Assembly: GCA_016215305.1 (NCBI GenBank)
Contig: JACRKI010000006.1
Span: 1 to 28,909, forward strand
DNA from: Candidatus Woesearchaeota archaeon
GTDB taxonomy: Archaea; Nanobdellota; Nanobdellia; Woesearchaeales; DSVV01
Direction: 5' to 3'
DNA length: 28,909 nucleotides
Shown here one piece after another: positions 22,135-28,909 of this stretch. The notes beneath the pieces were generated by a model that was not told the origin of the DNA, did not search any database, and saw only the letters and a program-made list of their open reading frames with translations. Positions within the stretch are counted from its first letter, which is position 1. Each line of letters opens with the position of its first letter. The position numbers were made by a program, and so were the translations under genes.

Positions 22135-23829
22135 TCACGCCAACCCAATCTGTTCCATGACCTTTTCCTTGTCAAACGGCTGCAGATCATTATATCCCTG
22201 TCCTGTGCCGATGTATATGATCGGTTTCTTGGTCACATAACTGATAGACAATGCAGCGCCGCCTTTCTCGTCGACATCCGCCTTCGCAAGAACTATTCCA
22301 TCAATCCCAATCGCTTCATGAAATTTTCTTGCCTGATCCACACAATCATTTCCTGTAATTGCTTCTCCAATGAAGATTTTGAGATCTGGTTTTGTGACTC
22401 GAATTATTTTTTTCATTTCATCCATCAAATTGACATTGCTATGCAGTCTTCCTGCTGTGTCGATAAGAACGCAGTCAACATTATGCGCTTGCGCGTATTT
22501 AATTGCGTCAAATCCAACTGCAGCTGGATCTGAACCATAATCATGTTTAATCATTTTAATGTGCAATCTGTTTGCGTGCTCTTCAAGCTGCTGAATCGCC
22601 GCTGCGCGGAAGGTATCTCCTGCTGCAATCACGCAGCTCAAGTTATTCTCCTTTAACTTATGCGCCATTTTTGCAATCGTAGTTGTTTTTCCAGACCCGT
22701 TAATGCCGACAAAAACAATAACAAACGGCTTTTTCTCTTTTACTCTTTCTATAAAGTCAATGCCTGGCACGTCAAATGTCTGCTCCACAGATTTTTGCAA
22801 TGATCTGAGGATAATATCATTGATTTCTCCTCTTAAAATCTTCTTTTCCACAAGGTCTTTTTTGAGGTTCTGCTTCATTAATTCTATAACCTCCACCGCG
22901 ACATTATTTTCGAGGAGCACCATTTCAAGCTCCCAGAATAACTCCTCAAATTTTTCCTCTGACAATGATGTTTTGAATATGGTATTTTTTAATGCGCTAA
23001 AAAATCCTGATTCTTCTTTTTCTTCTTCGACAGTTTCTCTTTTTGTTTCTTCATGATTTGTCCCTGGCTTTTCCTGAATCTCAAAAATTGTTTCTCCTTC
23101 TTCAGTTTCTGTGACGACAGGGATTATTTCCTCTTCTGGTTCTTCTTTCGCTGCTTTTTCTTCCTGCTCTTTCTTTTCTTTAAACGCTTCTTCAAATTCT
23201 TTAAGTTCATCCTCTGATGTCTCAAATGGTTTTGCTGCACTTTCCTTTTCTTCTTCTCTCTCTTCTTTTGCGGTAAACTTCTCTTTTAATCGCGCAAAAA
23301 ATCCTTTCTGTTCCTCTTTTGATTTTTCTTCCATTTGAAACTCTTTCTGAGTTTCTACTGCAGTGCGAACCTTTGATTTGGAATGTTTCTTCTCTTCTTT
23401 TTGTTTTATTTCTTTACTCTGTTTCTCTGCTTTATTCTTTGTTTCCTTCTCCTCTGCTTTTTTTGCAGTTATTCTTTCTATCTCTTTCTCCCCTTCTTTA
23501 ATTTTCCTTGCAAGAACTTCTTTCTGAACTTCTTTCCTTTCTGCTTGAGCTGGAAATTTTTCCTCTACTTCTATTTTCTTTTCTACAACATCAACATGTT
23601 TCTTCTCGAGAATAACTTCTTCCTTTGGTTTTGGAACTTCTTTCTCTTTTGTAAACTTTTCTTTAAGTTTGCTGAAAAATCCCTTCTTTTCTTCCTTTTC
23701 TTTTTTTATCTCTTCAATGATTTCTTTCTTCTGCTCTTCTGTCGGTTCAACTTTCTCTGTTGCTTTGTCTACTTCTTTCGTGAACTTCTCAACAGTCTGC
23801 TTCAGCTTTTCTTTCAAAAATCCAAACAT
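22135..23829 (-). CDS. ftsY: Signal recognition particle receptor FtsY
   Basis: A 564-aa SRP receptor GTPase; the NG domain occupies about the last 285 residues. P-loop GINGSGKT (375-382), DTFRAAA, DTAGR (about 457-461), AKADVDEKGG and GTGQGYNDL are all canonical. It docks SRP54-ribosome complexes at the membrane. The N-terminal about 270 residues are Lys/Glu-rich. They contain repeated amphipathic segments: MFGFLKEKL (1-9), GFFSKLKEKFT (50-60), GFFARLKEKFT (176-186), and GFFSALKNTIFK (275-286) at the NG border. Ordinary FtsY has one or two such membrane-binding helices. The start ATG overlaps the stop of a 23-codon ORF (TAATG). Confidence 0.95.
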   Translation of the reverse strand: MFGFLKEKLKQTVEKFTKEVDKATEKVEPTEEQKKEIIEEIKKEKEEKKGFFSKLKEKFTKEKEVPKPKEEVILEKKHVDVVEKKIEVEEKFPAQAERKEVQKEVLARKIKEGEKEIERITAKKAEEKETKNKAEKQSKEIKQKEEKKHSKSKVRTAVETQKEFQMEEKSKEEQKGFFARLKEKFTAKEEREEEKESAAKPFETSEDELKEFEEAFKEKKEQEEKAAKEEPEEEIIPVVTETEEGETIFEIQEKPGTNHEETKRETVEEEKEESGFFSALKNTIFKTSLSEEKFEELFWELEMVLLENNVAVEVIELMKQNLKKDLVEKKILRGEINDIILRSLQKSVEQTFDVPGIDFIERVKEKKPFVIVFVGINGSGKTTTIAKMAHKLKENNLSCVIAAGDTFRAAAIQQLEEHANRLHIKMIKHDYGSDPAAVGFDAIKYAQAHNVDCVLIDTAGRLHSNVNLMDEMKKIIRVTKPDLKIFIGEAITGNDCVDQARKFHEAIGIDGIVLAKADVDEKGGAALSISYVTKKPIIYIGTGQGYNDLQPFDKEKVMEQIGLA

Positions 23830-23900
23830 TAAAAAAATTCATGCATTCGAACAGCGGCTTGGGGCAGTTCACTTCGTTCCTGCCTGATACGTGTTCTCAT
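23829..23900 (-). CDS. 23-aa micro-ORF coupled to ftsY
   Basis: An ATG at 23900 preceded by GGAGAGGTGA (core about 10 nt upstream) opens a 23-codon frame, MRTRIRQERSELPQAAVRMH then EFF. Its TAA overlaps the ftsY ATG as TAATG. This geometry suggests that ribosomes finishing the micro-ORF re-initiate on ftsY, which has no ribosome site of its own. The peptide is basic with an amphipathic character. It could be a leader peptide, a small protein, or a remnant of a displaced gene. Chance cannot be excluded. Confidence 0.5.
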   Translation of the reverse strand: MRTRIRQERSELPQAAVRMHEFF

Positions 23901-23967
23901 GAAGAATTTTTCACCTCTCCAATTTTTTTCTTTCATTGTATTTTTATTCATTCTTCTTCTTAACTTC

Positions 23968-24432
23968 CTATTCTTCTTTTGTCAATGCCATTAACTCTGT
24001 CTCTATTCGCTGCTGATGAATAAGGAGGATTTGTATGTTTTGCTGCATTGTCTTTTCATATCCATTAATTTCATTCTGCTGCTTTTGAATTAACGCGACC
24101 GCGTCCTTCATATTTTTCGGGACAACAACATTGTCGCCTACATTCATCAGCACTTCATTTGTCTCTTTAATCTCTGCCTTAACAAAAATACCTGAACTAA
24201 TCGGGACAAACATTTCACTTCCGACTTTTGTCTCCTGAATCGCATGAACTGCTTCTTTTAATGTTTCAAGTTCTTCTGTCTGTTTTTTAAGCGTTTCACT
24301 CTGCTCGCTCATCTTTCCTAATTGTTCCTGCAGCATTTGATACTCCATATATTTTTCCTGCAATGCCTGCTGGAGCTCTTCTTGTGATTGTTTCTGTTTT
24401 GTGATTTCTTCTTTCTTTGTCTCTTTTTTCAT
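23968..24432 (-). CDS. pfdA: Prefoldin alpha subunit
   Basis: A 154-aa subunit of the hexameric prefoldin chaperone, which holds unfolded proteins in its coiled-coil tentacles. Two helices (LQQALQEKYMEYQMLQEQLG and a C-terminal INGYEKTMQQNIQILLIHQQ) flank the beta-hairpin region MFVPISSGIFVKAEI, NEVLMNVGDNVVVPK that forms the barrel platform; this pattern identifies the alpha type. GAGG lies about 8 nt before the ATG. It sits between srp54 and ftsY on one strand; pfdA-ftsY adjacency is common in archaea. Confidence 0.92.
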   Translation of the reverse strand: MKKETKKEEITKQKQSQEELQQALQEKYMEYQMLQEQLGKMSEQSETLKKQTEELETLKEAVHAIQETKVGSEMFVPISSGIFVKAEIKETNEVLMNVGDNVVVPKNMKDAVALIQKQQNEINGYEKTMQQNIQILLIHQQRIETELMALTKEE

Positions 24433-24511
24433 GATTGTTCCCTCGATGTTCTTTTTCTTATTTTCTTTTCTAGTGCGTGAGTTGTACGAGTGCCATAAAA
24501 TAGTGACTTAC

Positions 24512-25882
24512 TCATTTCATCTGAAGATTACCAAGCCCAGGAATCTTTCCTCCCATTCTTTTCATCATCTTTTCCATGCCTTTCGCAGACCCTGCGCCGC
24601 CAAACATCTTCGTCATCTTCTTCGCCTGACGATACTGCTTGAGCAGCTCACTCACTTCAGTTGTCTCTGTTCCAGATCCTTTCGCAATCCGCTGCATTCT
24701 ACTGCTATCAAGCAACTCTGGATCTTCCAACTCTTTCTTCGTACAACTATTAAGTATATACTTCCATTTCTTTAATTTCTTTTCCTGAACACTAATCATA
24801 TCCTTTGGCAGCTGCAACTGCCCCATGCCCGGAATCATTTCCATCAGCTTTCCAAGCGATCCCATCTTGCCCATCGTTTCCATCTGCTGATATAAATCTA
24901 CAAGATTAAATTTTCCACTCAAGAATTTCTTGCTCATGTCCTGCGCGTCTTCTTCTGTCACCGCTTCTTTTGCTTTTTCGAGAAGCGCTTCAAGGTCTCC
25001 CATGCCCAATAATCTGCCGACGAAATTCTTCGGCTTAAATTCCTCAAACGCATCAATCTTCTCTCCAACGCCAATAAATTTGACTGGCGCTCCTGTAACC
25101 GCGCACGCAATCAAGGAACCTCCGCCTTTCGCAGTTCCGTCGAGCTTTGTAATTATTACTCCAGTCACTTTACAGGTCTCATGGAACGCATGCGCCTGCT
25201 TCTCTGCTGCCTGTCCAATATCGCCGCTCATCACTAAAAGCGTTTCATCTGGCTGGACAAACGCATTCATTTGCTTTAATTCATCAATAAGATCTTCGCT
25301 GAGCGCGTCTCTTCCCGCAGTATCCACAATCACTAAATCGTATTTCTTTAACTCTGGTTCAAATATTTTGTAGATTTTGATCGCGTCTTTTTCATTCTTC
25401 ATTCCAAAGACATCCACATTAATCTGCGCGCCAAGTTGTTTGAGCTGATCATACGCAGCAGGACGCCAGGTGTCTGTCTGGATAAGCGCAACTTTGTTCC
25501 CCCGCTTCTGAAAAAACTTTGCAAGTTTTCCTGCTGTTGTTGTTTTTCCATTTCCAAACAATCCGCAGAGCATAATCTTGAACGGTTTTTTATTGACTTC
25601 AATTTTATGTCCTTCTCCTCCCAAAAATGCAGCAAGTTCTTCATAGACAATGTTAATGAGAAATTCTTTTTTTGTCAGACCTGCAGGAGGTTCTTGCTTT
25701 AATGCTCGCTCTTTAATTTTATTTGAAAGTTCAAAGACTAATTTGACATTGACATCAGACTGCAATAATGATCGCTGGATGTCTTTGACGAGTTCATTGA
25801 TTAATTTTTCATCGACAAACATTGCTCCTGCAATCTTTGACAATGTAGACTTTAATGACTCGCCGAGTTTTTCAAGGACCAT
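24512..25882 (-). CDS. srp54: Signal recognition particle 54 kDa protein
   Basis: A 456-aa GTPase that recognises signal sequences on the ribosome and docks to FtsY. N domain 1-95; G domain with P-loop GLFGNGKT (107-114), DTWRPAAYDQL, DTAGRD, TKLDGTAKGGG and FIGVGEKIDAFEEF. The methionine-rich M domain has the RNA-binding SRMQRIAKGSG at 394-404 and an MMKRMGGKIPGLGNLQMK tail. The P-loop is unusual: most members have GxQGSGKT, so Q and S are replaced by F and N. Leaderless TATA 26 nt upstream. First gene of srp54-pfdA-micro-ORF-ftsY. Confidence 0.96.
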   Translation of the reverse strand: MVLEKLGESLKSTLSKIAGAMFVDEKLINELVKDIQRSLLQSDVNVKLVFELSNKIKERALKQEPPAGLTKKEFLINIVYEELAAFLGGEGHKIEVNKKPFKIMLCGLFGNGKTTTAGKLAKFFQKRGNKVALIQTDTWRPAAYDQLKQLGAQINVDVFGMKNEKDAIKIYKIFEPELKKYDLVIVDTAGRDALSEDLIDELKQMNAFVQPDETLLVMSGDIGQAAEKQAHAFHETCKVTGVIITKLDGTAKGGGSLIACAVTGAPVKFIGVGEKIDAFEEFKPKNFVGRLLGMGDLEALLEKAKEAVTEEDAQDMSKKFLSGKFNLVDLYQQMETMGKMGSLGKLMEMIPGMGQLQLPKDMISVQEKKLKKWKYILNSCTKKELEDPELLDSSRMQRIAKGSGTETTEVSELLKQYRQAKKMTKMFGGAGSAKGMEKMMKRMGGKIPGLGNLQMK

Positions 25883-25902
25883 ATATCGTCAGAAGCAAGA
25901 AT

Positions 25903-25913
25903 GATTTTTAAAG
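25903..25913 (-). promoter_or_regulatory. TATA box of srp54
   Basis: Minus-strand CTTTAAAAATC is centred 26 nt before the ATG at 25882, with leaderless spacing. Confidence 0.65.
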
Positions 25914-25921
25914 CTATTGTA

Positions 25922-25977
25922 AAATTTTGAAAGAAATCACTTTTTGAAAATCATTCTGGTGATTTTTTTCAAAATTT
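25922..25977. promoter_or_regulatory. 19-bp inverted repeat between divergent promoters
   Basis: 25922-25940 and 25959-25977 are complementary over 19 bp with one mismatch, separated by 18 nt. The repeat fills the space between the srp54 TATA and the metallophosphoesterase TATA, so it could be an operator seen by both, or a DNA cruciform. Being A/T-rich, it is partly expected by chance. Confidence 0.4.
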
Positions 25978-25987
25978 GAATCACAAC

Positions 25988-25997
25988 TTATTTTAAC
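25988..25997 (+). promoter_or_regulatory. TATA-like box of metallophosphoesterase
   Basis: TTATTTTAAC is centred about 27 nt before the ATG at 26020. Confidence 0.5.
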
Positions 25998-26019
25998 TTC
26001 TTCACTCTTTCTTCTTCTC

Positions 26020-26784
26020 ATGCAAATCCTTCCTGACATTGAAATCGTCGATCTTGGTCTTTATTTTGTCAAACAGGATCTTCTCGCTCTTGGCGATGTC
26101 CACATCGGCTATGAAGAAGCACTCAACAAACAAGGAATACTTGTTCCAAGATTCGCGTTCAAGGAAATGATGGAAAAACTCGGGCAGATGATTCTTGCCA
26201 CGCTAGCTCTTTCCAAAAAACAGAAAATCTCGACTATTCTTGTCAATGGAGACCTGAAACATGAGTTTGGAAAGATCAGCGAAACAGAATGGCGGCACAC
26301 TGTTCGCTTTTTGAAATTATTACGGCAATATACTGATCACATTGTACTCGTCAAAGGAAATCATGACAAAATTCTTGAGCCGATCGCAAAAACAAAAGGA
26401 TTGGATCTTGTTTCCTTCTATCAAGTTGCTGATGTTCTCTTTTTGCACGGTGATGTTGTCCTCGATGCCGCTTCTGAGAAATCGGTGAAGATTATTGTCA
26501 TTGGACACGAACATCCTGCAGTTTCTCTGAATCAATGGCCGCGAACTGAAAAATACAAAGCATTTTTGCTTGGTAAATGGAGAAAGAGTAAGCTTACCCT
26601 TTCTTCTAAAAGAATAATTGTCATGCCTTCTTTTAGCTTAGTTACTGAAGGAACTGATGTTTTGAAAGAATCATTGTTGAGCCCATTTCTTCGCGGACAA
26701 AATCTTTCTTCTTTTGATTGCTTCATTATTGGAGATCAGTCGTATCACTTTGGGAAGTTGGGGAATCTGAGGAGAAGAAAATAG
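26020..26784 (+). CDS. Calcineurin-like metallophosphoesterase (COG1407 type)
   Basis: A 254-aa two-metal phosphoesterase. Motifs in order: GDVHIG with D26 and H28, NGDLKHEFG with D78, KGNHDKIL with N114, H115 and D116, LHGDVV, and GHEHPAV. These give all metal ligands of the fold. The N-terminus (IEIVDLGLYFVKQDLLALGD) and size match the archaeal COG1407 group, related to the phosphoesterase linked to DNA ligase in bacteria; the physiological substrate is not established. It is divergent from srp54 and convergent with the GY-repeat gene 55 nt downstream. Confidence 0.9.
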   Translation: MQILPDIEIVDLGLYFVKQDLLALGDVHIGYEEALNKQGILVPRFAFKEMMEKLGQMILATLALSKKQKISTILVNGDLKHEFGKISETEWRHTVRFLKLLRQYTDHIVLVKGNHDKILEPIAKTKGLDLVSFYQVADVLFLHGDVVLDAASEKSVKIIVIGHEHPAVSLNQWPRTEKYKAFLLGKWRKSKLTLSSKRIIVMPSFSLVTEGTDVLKESLLSPFLRGQNLSSFDCFIIGDQSYHFGKLGNLRRRK

Positions 26785-26839
26785 AAAGAATAAAACAAGA
26801 AAAAATCAAAAAAGAAATCAACAAAAGCTATTCTTCACT

Positions 26840-28096
26840 TCAGCCGTTTGCGTAACCATCTTTATATCCTTTAATGTAATATCCTCTCTGATATCTAATT
26901 AATTTCGCGTAATCAAGCTCCTGCGTGGTTGTCGTATATCGTGAGGATTTCCATGTATACGTATATGGATTGCTTCTTTTTCCTGCTGCCGCATCTGCCG
27001 CGCCAACATCATATCCAATCTGATAAATATACTGCGCATCTGTCAATTCTGTTGTTCTTTTTCCATTCTTTTCTCGTACTCCAATTTCATATCCTGCACG
27101 GTATCCTTTGATATATGATGCCTTGTCCGCGTGCGCCTTTTGCACGTCGCTTTTCTCGATCCCTGTTGGCAATTTATACCAGAAATTACTCTGATACTTT
27201 CCTGTATCATCATAGCGCGCATTTAAAATCCAATCGTAATTCAAAATGGTTTGCGGATTGCTTGCTTTTCCATCCAACGCATCACTGTATCCAAATTTAT
27301 ATCCTGTATCATACGCATTTTTCTTCTGCTCTGTTCCTGAAAGCTGTGAAGGAAGCGTACTTGTTTGCTTGGATGTTGTTTCTGTTGTCTTTGTTGGTTT
27401 TTGTTCATTCAAATAATATTCATATCCTTCTTTGTACTTCGCAATGAATGTTCCTCTGTTTTCAAGAATCCATTCATAGACATCTCTCACTGAACGTGAT
27501 TCGTCTTTCGCAAGATCAGACATGATTTTCAACGGCGCTTTTGGATTGCCTTTGCTCGCGTCAGTATATCCAATTTGATACGCAAGATTTTCTATGCCTT
27601 GACTTGTATCCAATTCATCGAGATTCCATTTTGTGTATGTCACTATATTTGATTCAGTTATAGAACTTTCCTTGATAATTCCATATTCAGTCATGAAATC
27701 AGTGCTTACTTCTCTTTCTTTTTTATCATGCGAATCAACATATCCAATTTTGTATCCTGTCACATAACTTCCTTTATACAAATACGCCATTCCTGAGCAA
27801 AAATAATCAGGGTCATCTGTGTTCACACGCTTGTATTTTTGGAGAATGCTCAAAGGCGCGGATGGTTTATTATCTTTTTGGTCATCATAGCCGTTTGTAT
27901 ACCCGCAGTCATACGAAACATCTTCTGCGATTCCTCTGCTTCTGATCTCATTTAAAGATTCATATTCCACAGCAAACGCTGCTGCCGCAGTCATTAAAAG
28001 AAGAAGGAATATACTTCCCACAATTACCGCTACTTTTGTTTTTGCTATTTTGACCACCTTTACCTTGTTTTTTGTCTGCTGGTTTGAACAGGACAT
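26840..28096 (-). CDS. Exported GY-repeat protein
   Basis: A 418-aa protein with a basic N-terminus and one hydrophobic segment at about 21-43 (signal peptide or anchor), then an entirely extracellular-looking part. It is built of about four degenerate units of 70-95 aa. Each unit has a first motif of type YxxGYxxGxxDAxxGKxSNP (DCGYTNGYDD, YQIGYTDASKG, TGYKFGYSDALDGK, YQIGYDVGAADAAAGK) and a second of type YxKGYxxGY (VTGYKIGY, AKYKEGYEYY, IKGYRAGYEIG, IKGYKDGYANG). A Thr/Ser-rich linker lies at about 232-255. I know no function; surface adhesion or binding is possible. A TATATAAAG box at about 28130-28138 predicts a leader of about 12 nt. Confidence 0.82.
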   Translation of the reverse strand: MSCSNQQTKNKVKVVKIAKTKVAVIVGSIFLLLLMTAAAAFAVEYESLNEIRSRGIAEDVSYDCGYTNGYDDQKDNKPSAPLSILQKYKRVNTDDPDYFCSGMAYLYKGSYVTGYKIGYVDSHDKKEREVSTDFMTEYGIIKESSITESNIVTYTKWNLDELDTSQGIENLAYQIGYTDASKGNPKAPLKIMSDLAKDESRSVRDVYEWILENRGTFIAKYKEGYEYYLNEQKPTKTTETTSKQTSTLPSQLSGTEQKKNAYDTGYKFGYSDALDGKASNPQTILNYDWILNARYDDTGKYQSNFWYKLPTGIEKSDVQKAHADKASYIKGYRAGYEIGVREKNGKRTTELTDAQYIYQIGYDVGAADAAAGKRSNPYTYTWKSSRYTTTTQELDYAKLIRYQRGYYIKGYKDGYANG

Positions 28097-28129
28097 ATTA
28101 ATTTGCTTCAGAAGATTGAGGCGACGCTT

Positions 28130-28138
28130 CTATATAAA
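28130..28138 (-). promoter_or_regulatory. TATA box of GY-repeat gene
   Basis: Minus-strand CTTTATATA is centred about 38 nt before the ATG at 28096, slightly further than the leaderless norm here. Confidence 0.5.
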
Positions 28139-28185
28139 GATTATCTTTCACTCGGCTTTCTTTGATTTCTCTCTAAAACGCAATG

Positions 28186-28196
28186 TTTATATATTA
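28186..28196 (+). promoter_or_regulatory. TATA box of thioredoxin-fold gene
   Basis: GTTTATATATT is centred about 28 nt before the ATG at 28219. Confidence 0.65.
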
Positions 28197-28218
28197 AAAG
28201 CCGCCAAAAAACATCACG

Positions 28219-28909
28219 ATGAAAAAGAGGGTGATTGGTTTCTGGATTTTATTGCTTCTGCTACTCTTTACGCTTTCTGTTTCTGCAAAACTTCTCATCA
28301 CGAGTTATTGCGATGTCTCCTTAGAAACATGCAAATCACAGGATCAGGCCCTTGTTCTTCTTCAAAAGGATTATCCTTCTGACATTAAAGTCAATTATTT
28401 ATATTATTTTGACACCTCGAACGCAAAAAGTTCCCTCGCGCAAATTGCTCTGGAATGCGCGAATCGTGAAAGCATGAAAGACGCGTACAAAACCTATCTT
28501 CAAGATCATCTCGGTGAAAAAGAAATTTCCCGAGACTCTCTCAAAAACTCTGCAGACGCAGTTGGTCTGGCCGCTGCAAATTTTACCTTTTGCCTAGATA
28601 CACAGGAGACTGCATACGATGTTCTTGCAGAGATTGAGAACGCAGAAGAAGAAGGCGCAACAACTGTTCCATCTATTCGTTTTGGCACGGATATCTATAC
28701 TGGTTCTCAAACCTATACCTCTTTACACACGCTTGTGAAAAAATATCTTGGCTTGACTGAAGCTGAATATCCAAAAGAGACAACGACAGAAACATCCTCT
28801 TCCACAGCATCAAGCTCTTCTGAAGCCCCTGCATCTTCAACTGAACAAACAATTCCATCAGGTTCTGAGACAAGTTCTGGAACAAAAGAGATGCAGAACA
28901 TTGAACAAC
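28219..28909 (+). CDS. Secreted thioredoxin-fold (DsbA-like) protein, 3' partial
   Basis: 230 codons are open to the window edge. A Sec signal peptide is clear: MKKR, a long hydrophobic core, and SVSA before the mature K24. The mature part resembles a DsbA/thioredoxin fold: strand LLITSYCDVSLETC, a helical insert with conserved-looking cysteines (ALECANRE, FTFCLDT), then the cis-proline strand TTVPSIRFGTDIYTGSQTY and a final helix LHTLVKKYLG. The first cysteines are spaced C-x6-C instead of CxxC, so redox activity is uncertain. From about residue 185 a Ser/Thr/Glu-rich linker begins, as in cell-surface proteins. Divergent from the GY-repeat gene. Confidence 0.8.
   Translation, partial: MKKRVIGFWILLLLLLFTLSVSAKLLITSYCDVSLETCKSQDQALVLLQKDYPSDIKVNYLYYFDTSNAKSSLAQIALECANRESMKDAYKTYLQDHLGEKEISRDSLKNSADAVGLAAANFTFCLDTQETAYDVLAEIENAEEEGATTVPSIRFGTDIYTGSQTYTSLHTLVKKYLGLTEAEYPKETTTETSSSTASSSSEAPASSTEQTIPSGSETSSGTKEMQNIEQ

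Noticed and set aside
23111..23887. Phe/Ser-rich plus-strand ORFs opposite ftsY
   Set aside because: They are mirror images of the Lys/Glu-rich FtsY N-terminus.

Overview
The window comes from an archaeal chromosome, most likely an uncultivated DPANN-type lineage (Woesearchaeota-like; this placement is inference). Archaeal hallmarks are aIF5B, aIF6, aEF1-beta, prefoldin alpha, SRP54 and FtsY, Trm1, RtcA, an archaeal-type PEP carboxylase, a preflagellin-type A24 peptidase and a COG2888-type Zn ribbon. Base composition is AT-rich. Most genes have a TATA box whose centre lies about 24-28 nt before the start codon and no Shine-Dalgarno site, so most mRNAs look leaderless. That spacing was used to correct several starts. 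Genes inside operons carry GGTGA/GGAG-type ribosome sites instead.

Layout. 1-825: possible tail of a structured RNA, then an HTH-CBS regulator. 864-1091: a GC-rich multi-hairpin element. 1167-2243: rtcA. 2504-3461: an intact RelBE-type toxin-antitoxin pair, two hairpin elements, and a decayed VapBC pair. 3462-7628 (minus): three lineage-specific proteins (coiled coil with repeated LDLPP motifs, a one-TM protein, a 105-aa protein). 7829-8471: a second copy of a 78-bp paired element, then Zn ribbon and aEF1-beta. 8542-11081: another one-TM protein convergent with trm1. 11347-13595: aIF5B and a PUA protein. 13839-14083: tRNA-Val and an odd tRNA-Thr. 14137-17570: aspartate aminotransferase, an RGG/zinc-ribbon protein with a long leader, a hairpin array, and PEP carboxylase. 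17704-20876: an apparent pseudo-caspase, Nudix hydrolase, aIF6 and a GxGD peptidase. 21097-21891: an antitoxin-like remnant and an intact VapBC. 22135-25882 (minus): srp54-pfdA-micro-ORF-ftsY. 26020-28909: metallophosphoesterase, GY-repeat surface protein, and a partial secreted thioredoxin-fold protein.

How the genes fit together. The core theme is translation, RNA processing and protein targeting: initiation factors, tRNAs, Trm1, RtcA, PUA protein, SRP54/FtsY, prefoldin. PEP carboxylase and aspartate aminotransferase would together turn PEP and bicarbonate into aspartate. The secreted thioredoxin-like protein, the GY-repeat protein, the A24 peptidase and the one-TM proteins suggest a sizeable lineage-specific envelope.

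The most unusual content is non-coding. There are two 78-bp elements with compensatory changes and mutually exclusive stems. There is a dispersed repeat family whose about 46-nt insert occurs upstream of both aIF5B and aIF6. There are also two multi-hairpin islands. Among proteins, the caspase-like protein lacking both expected catalytic residues, and the 23-codon ORF coupled to ftsY, stand out.
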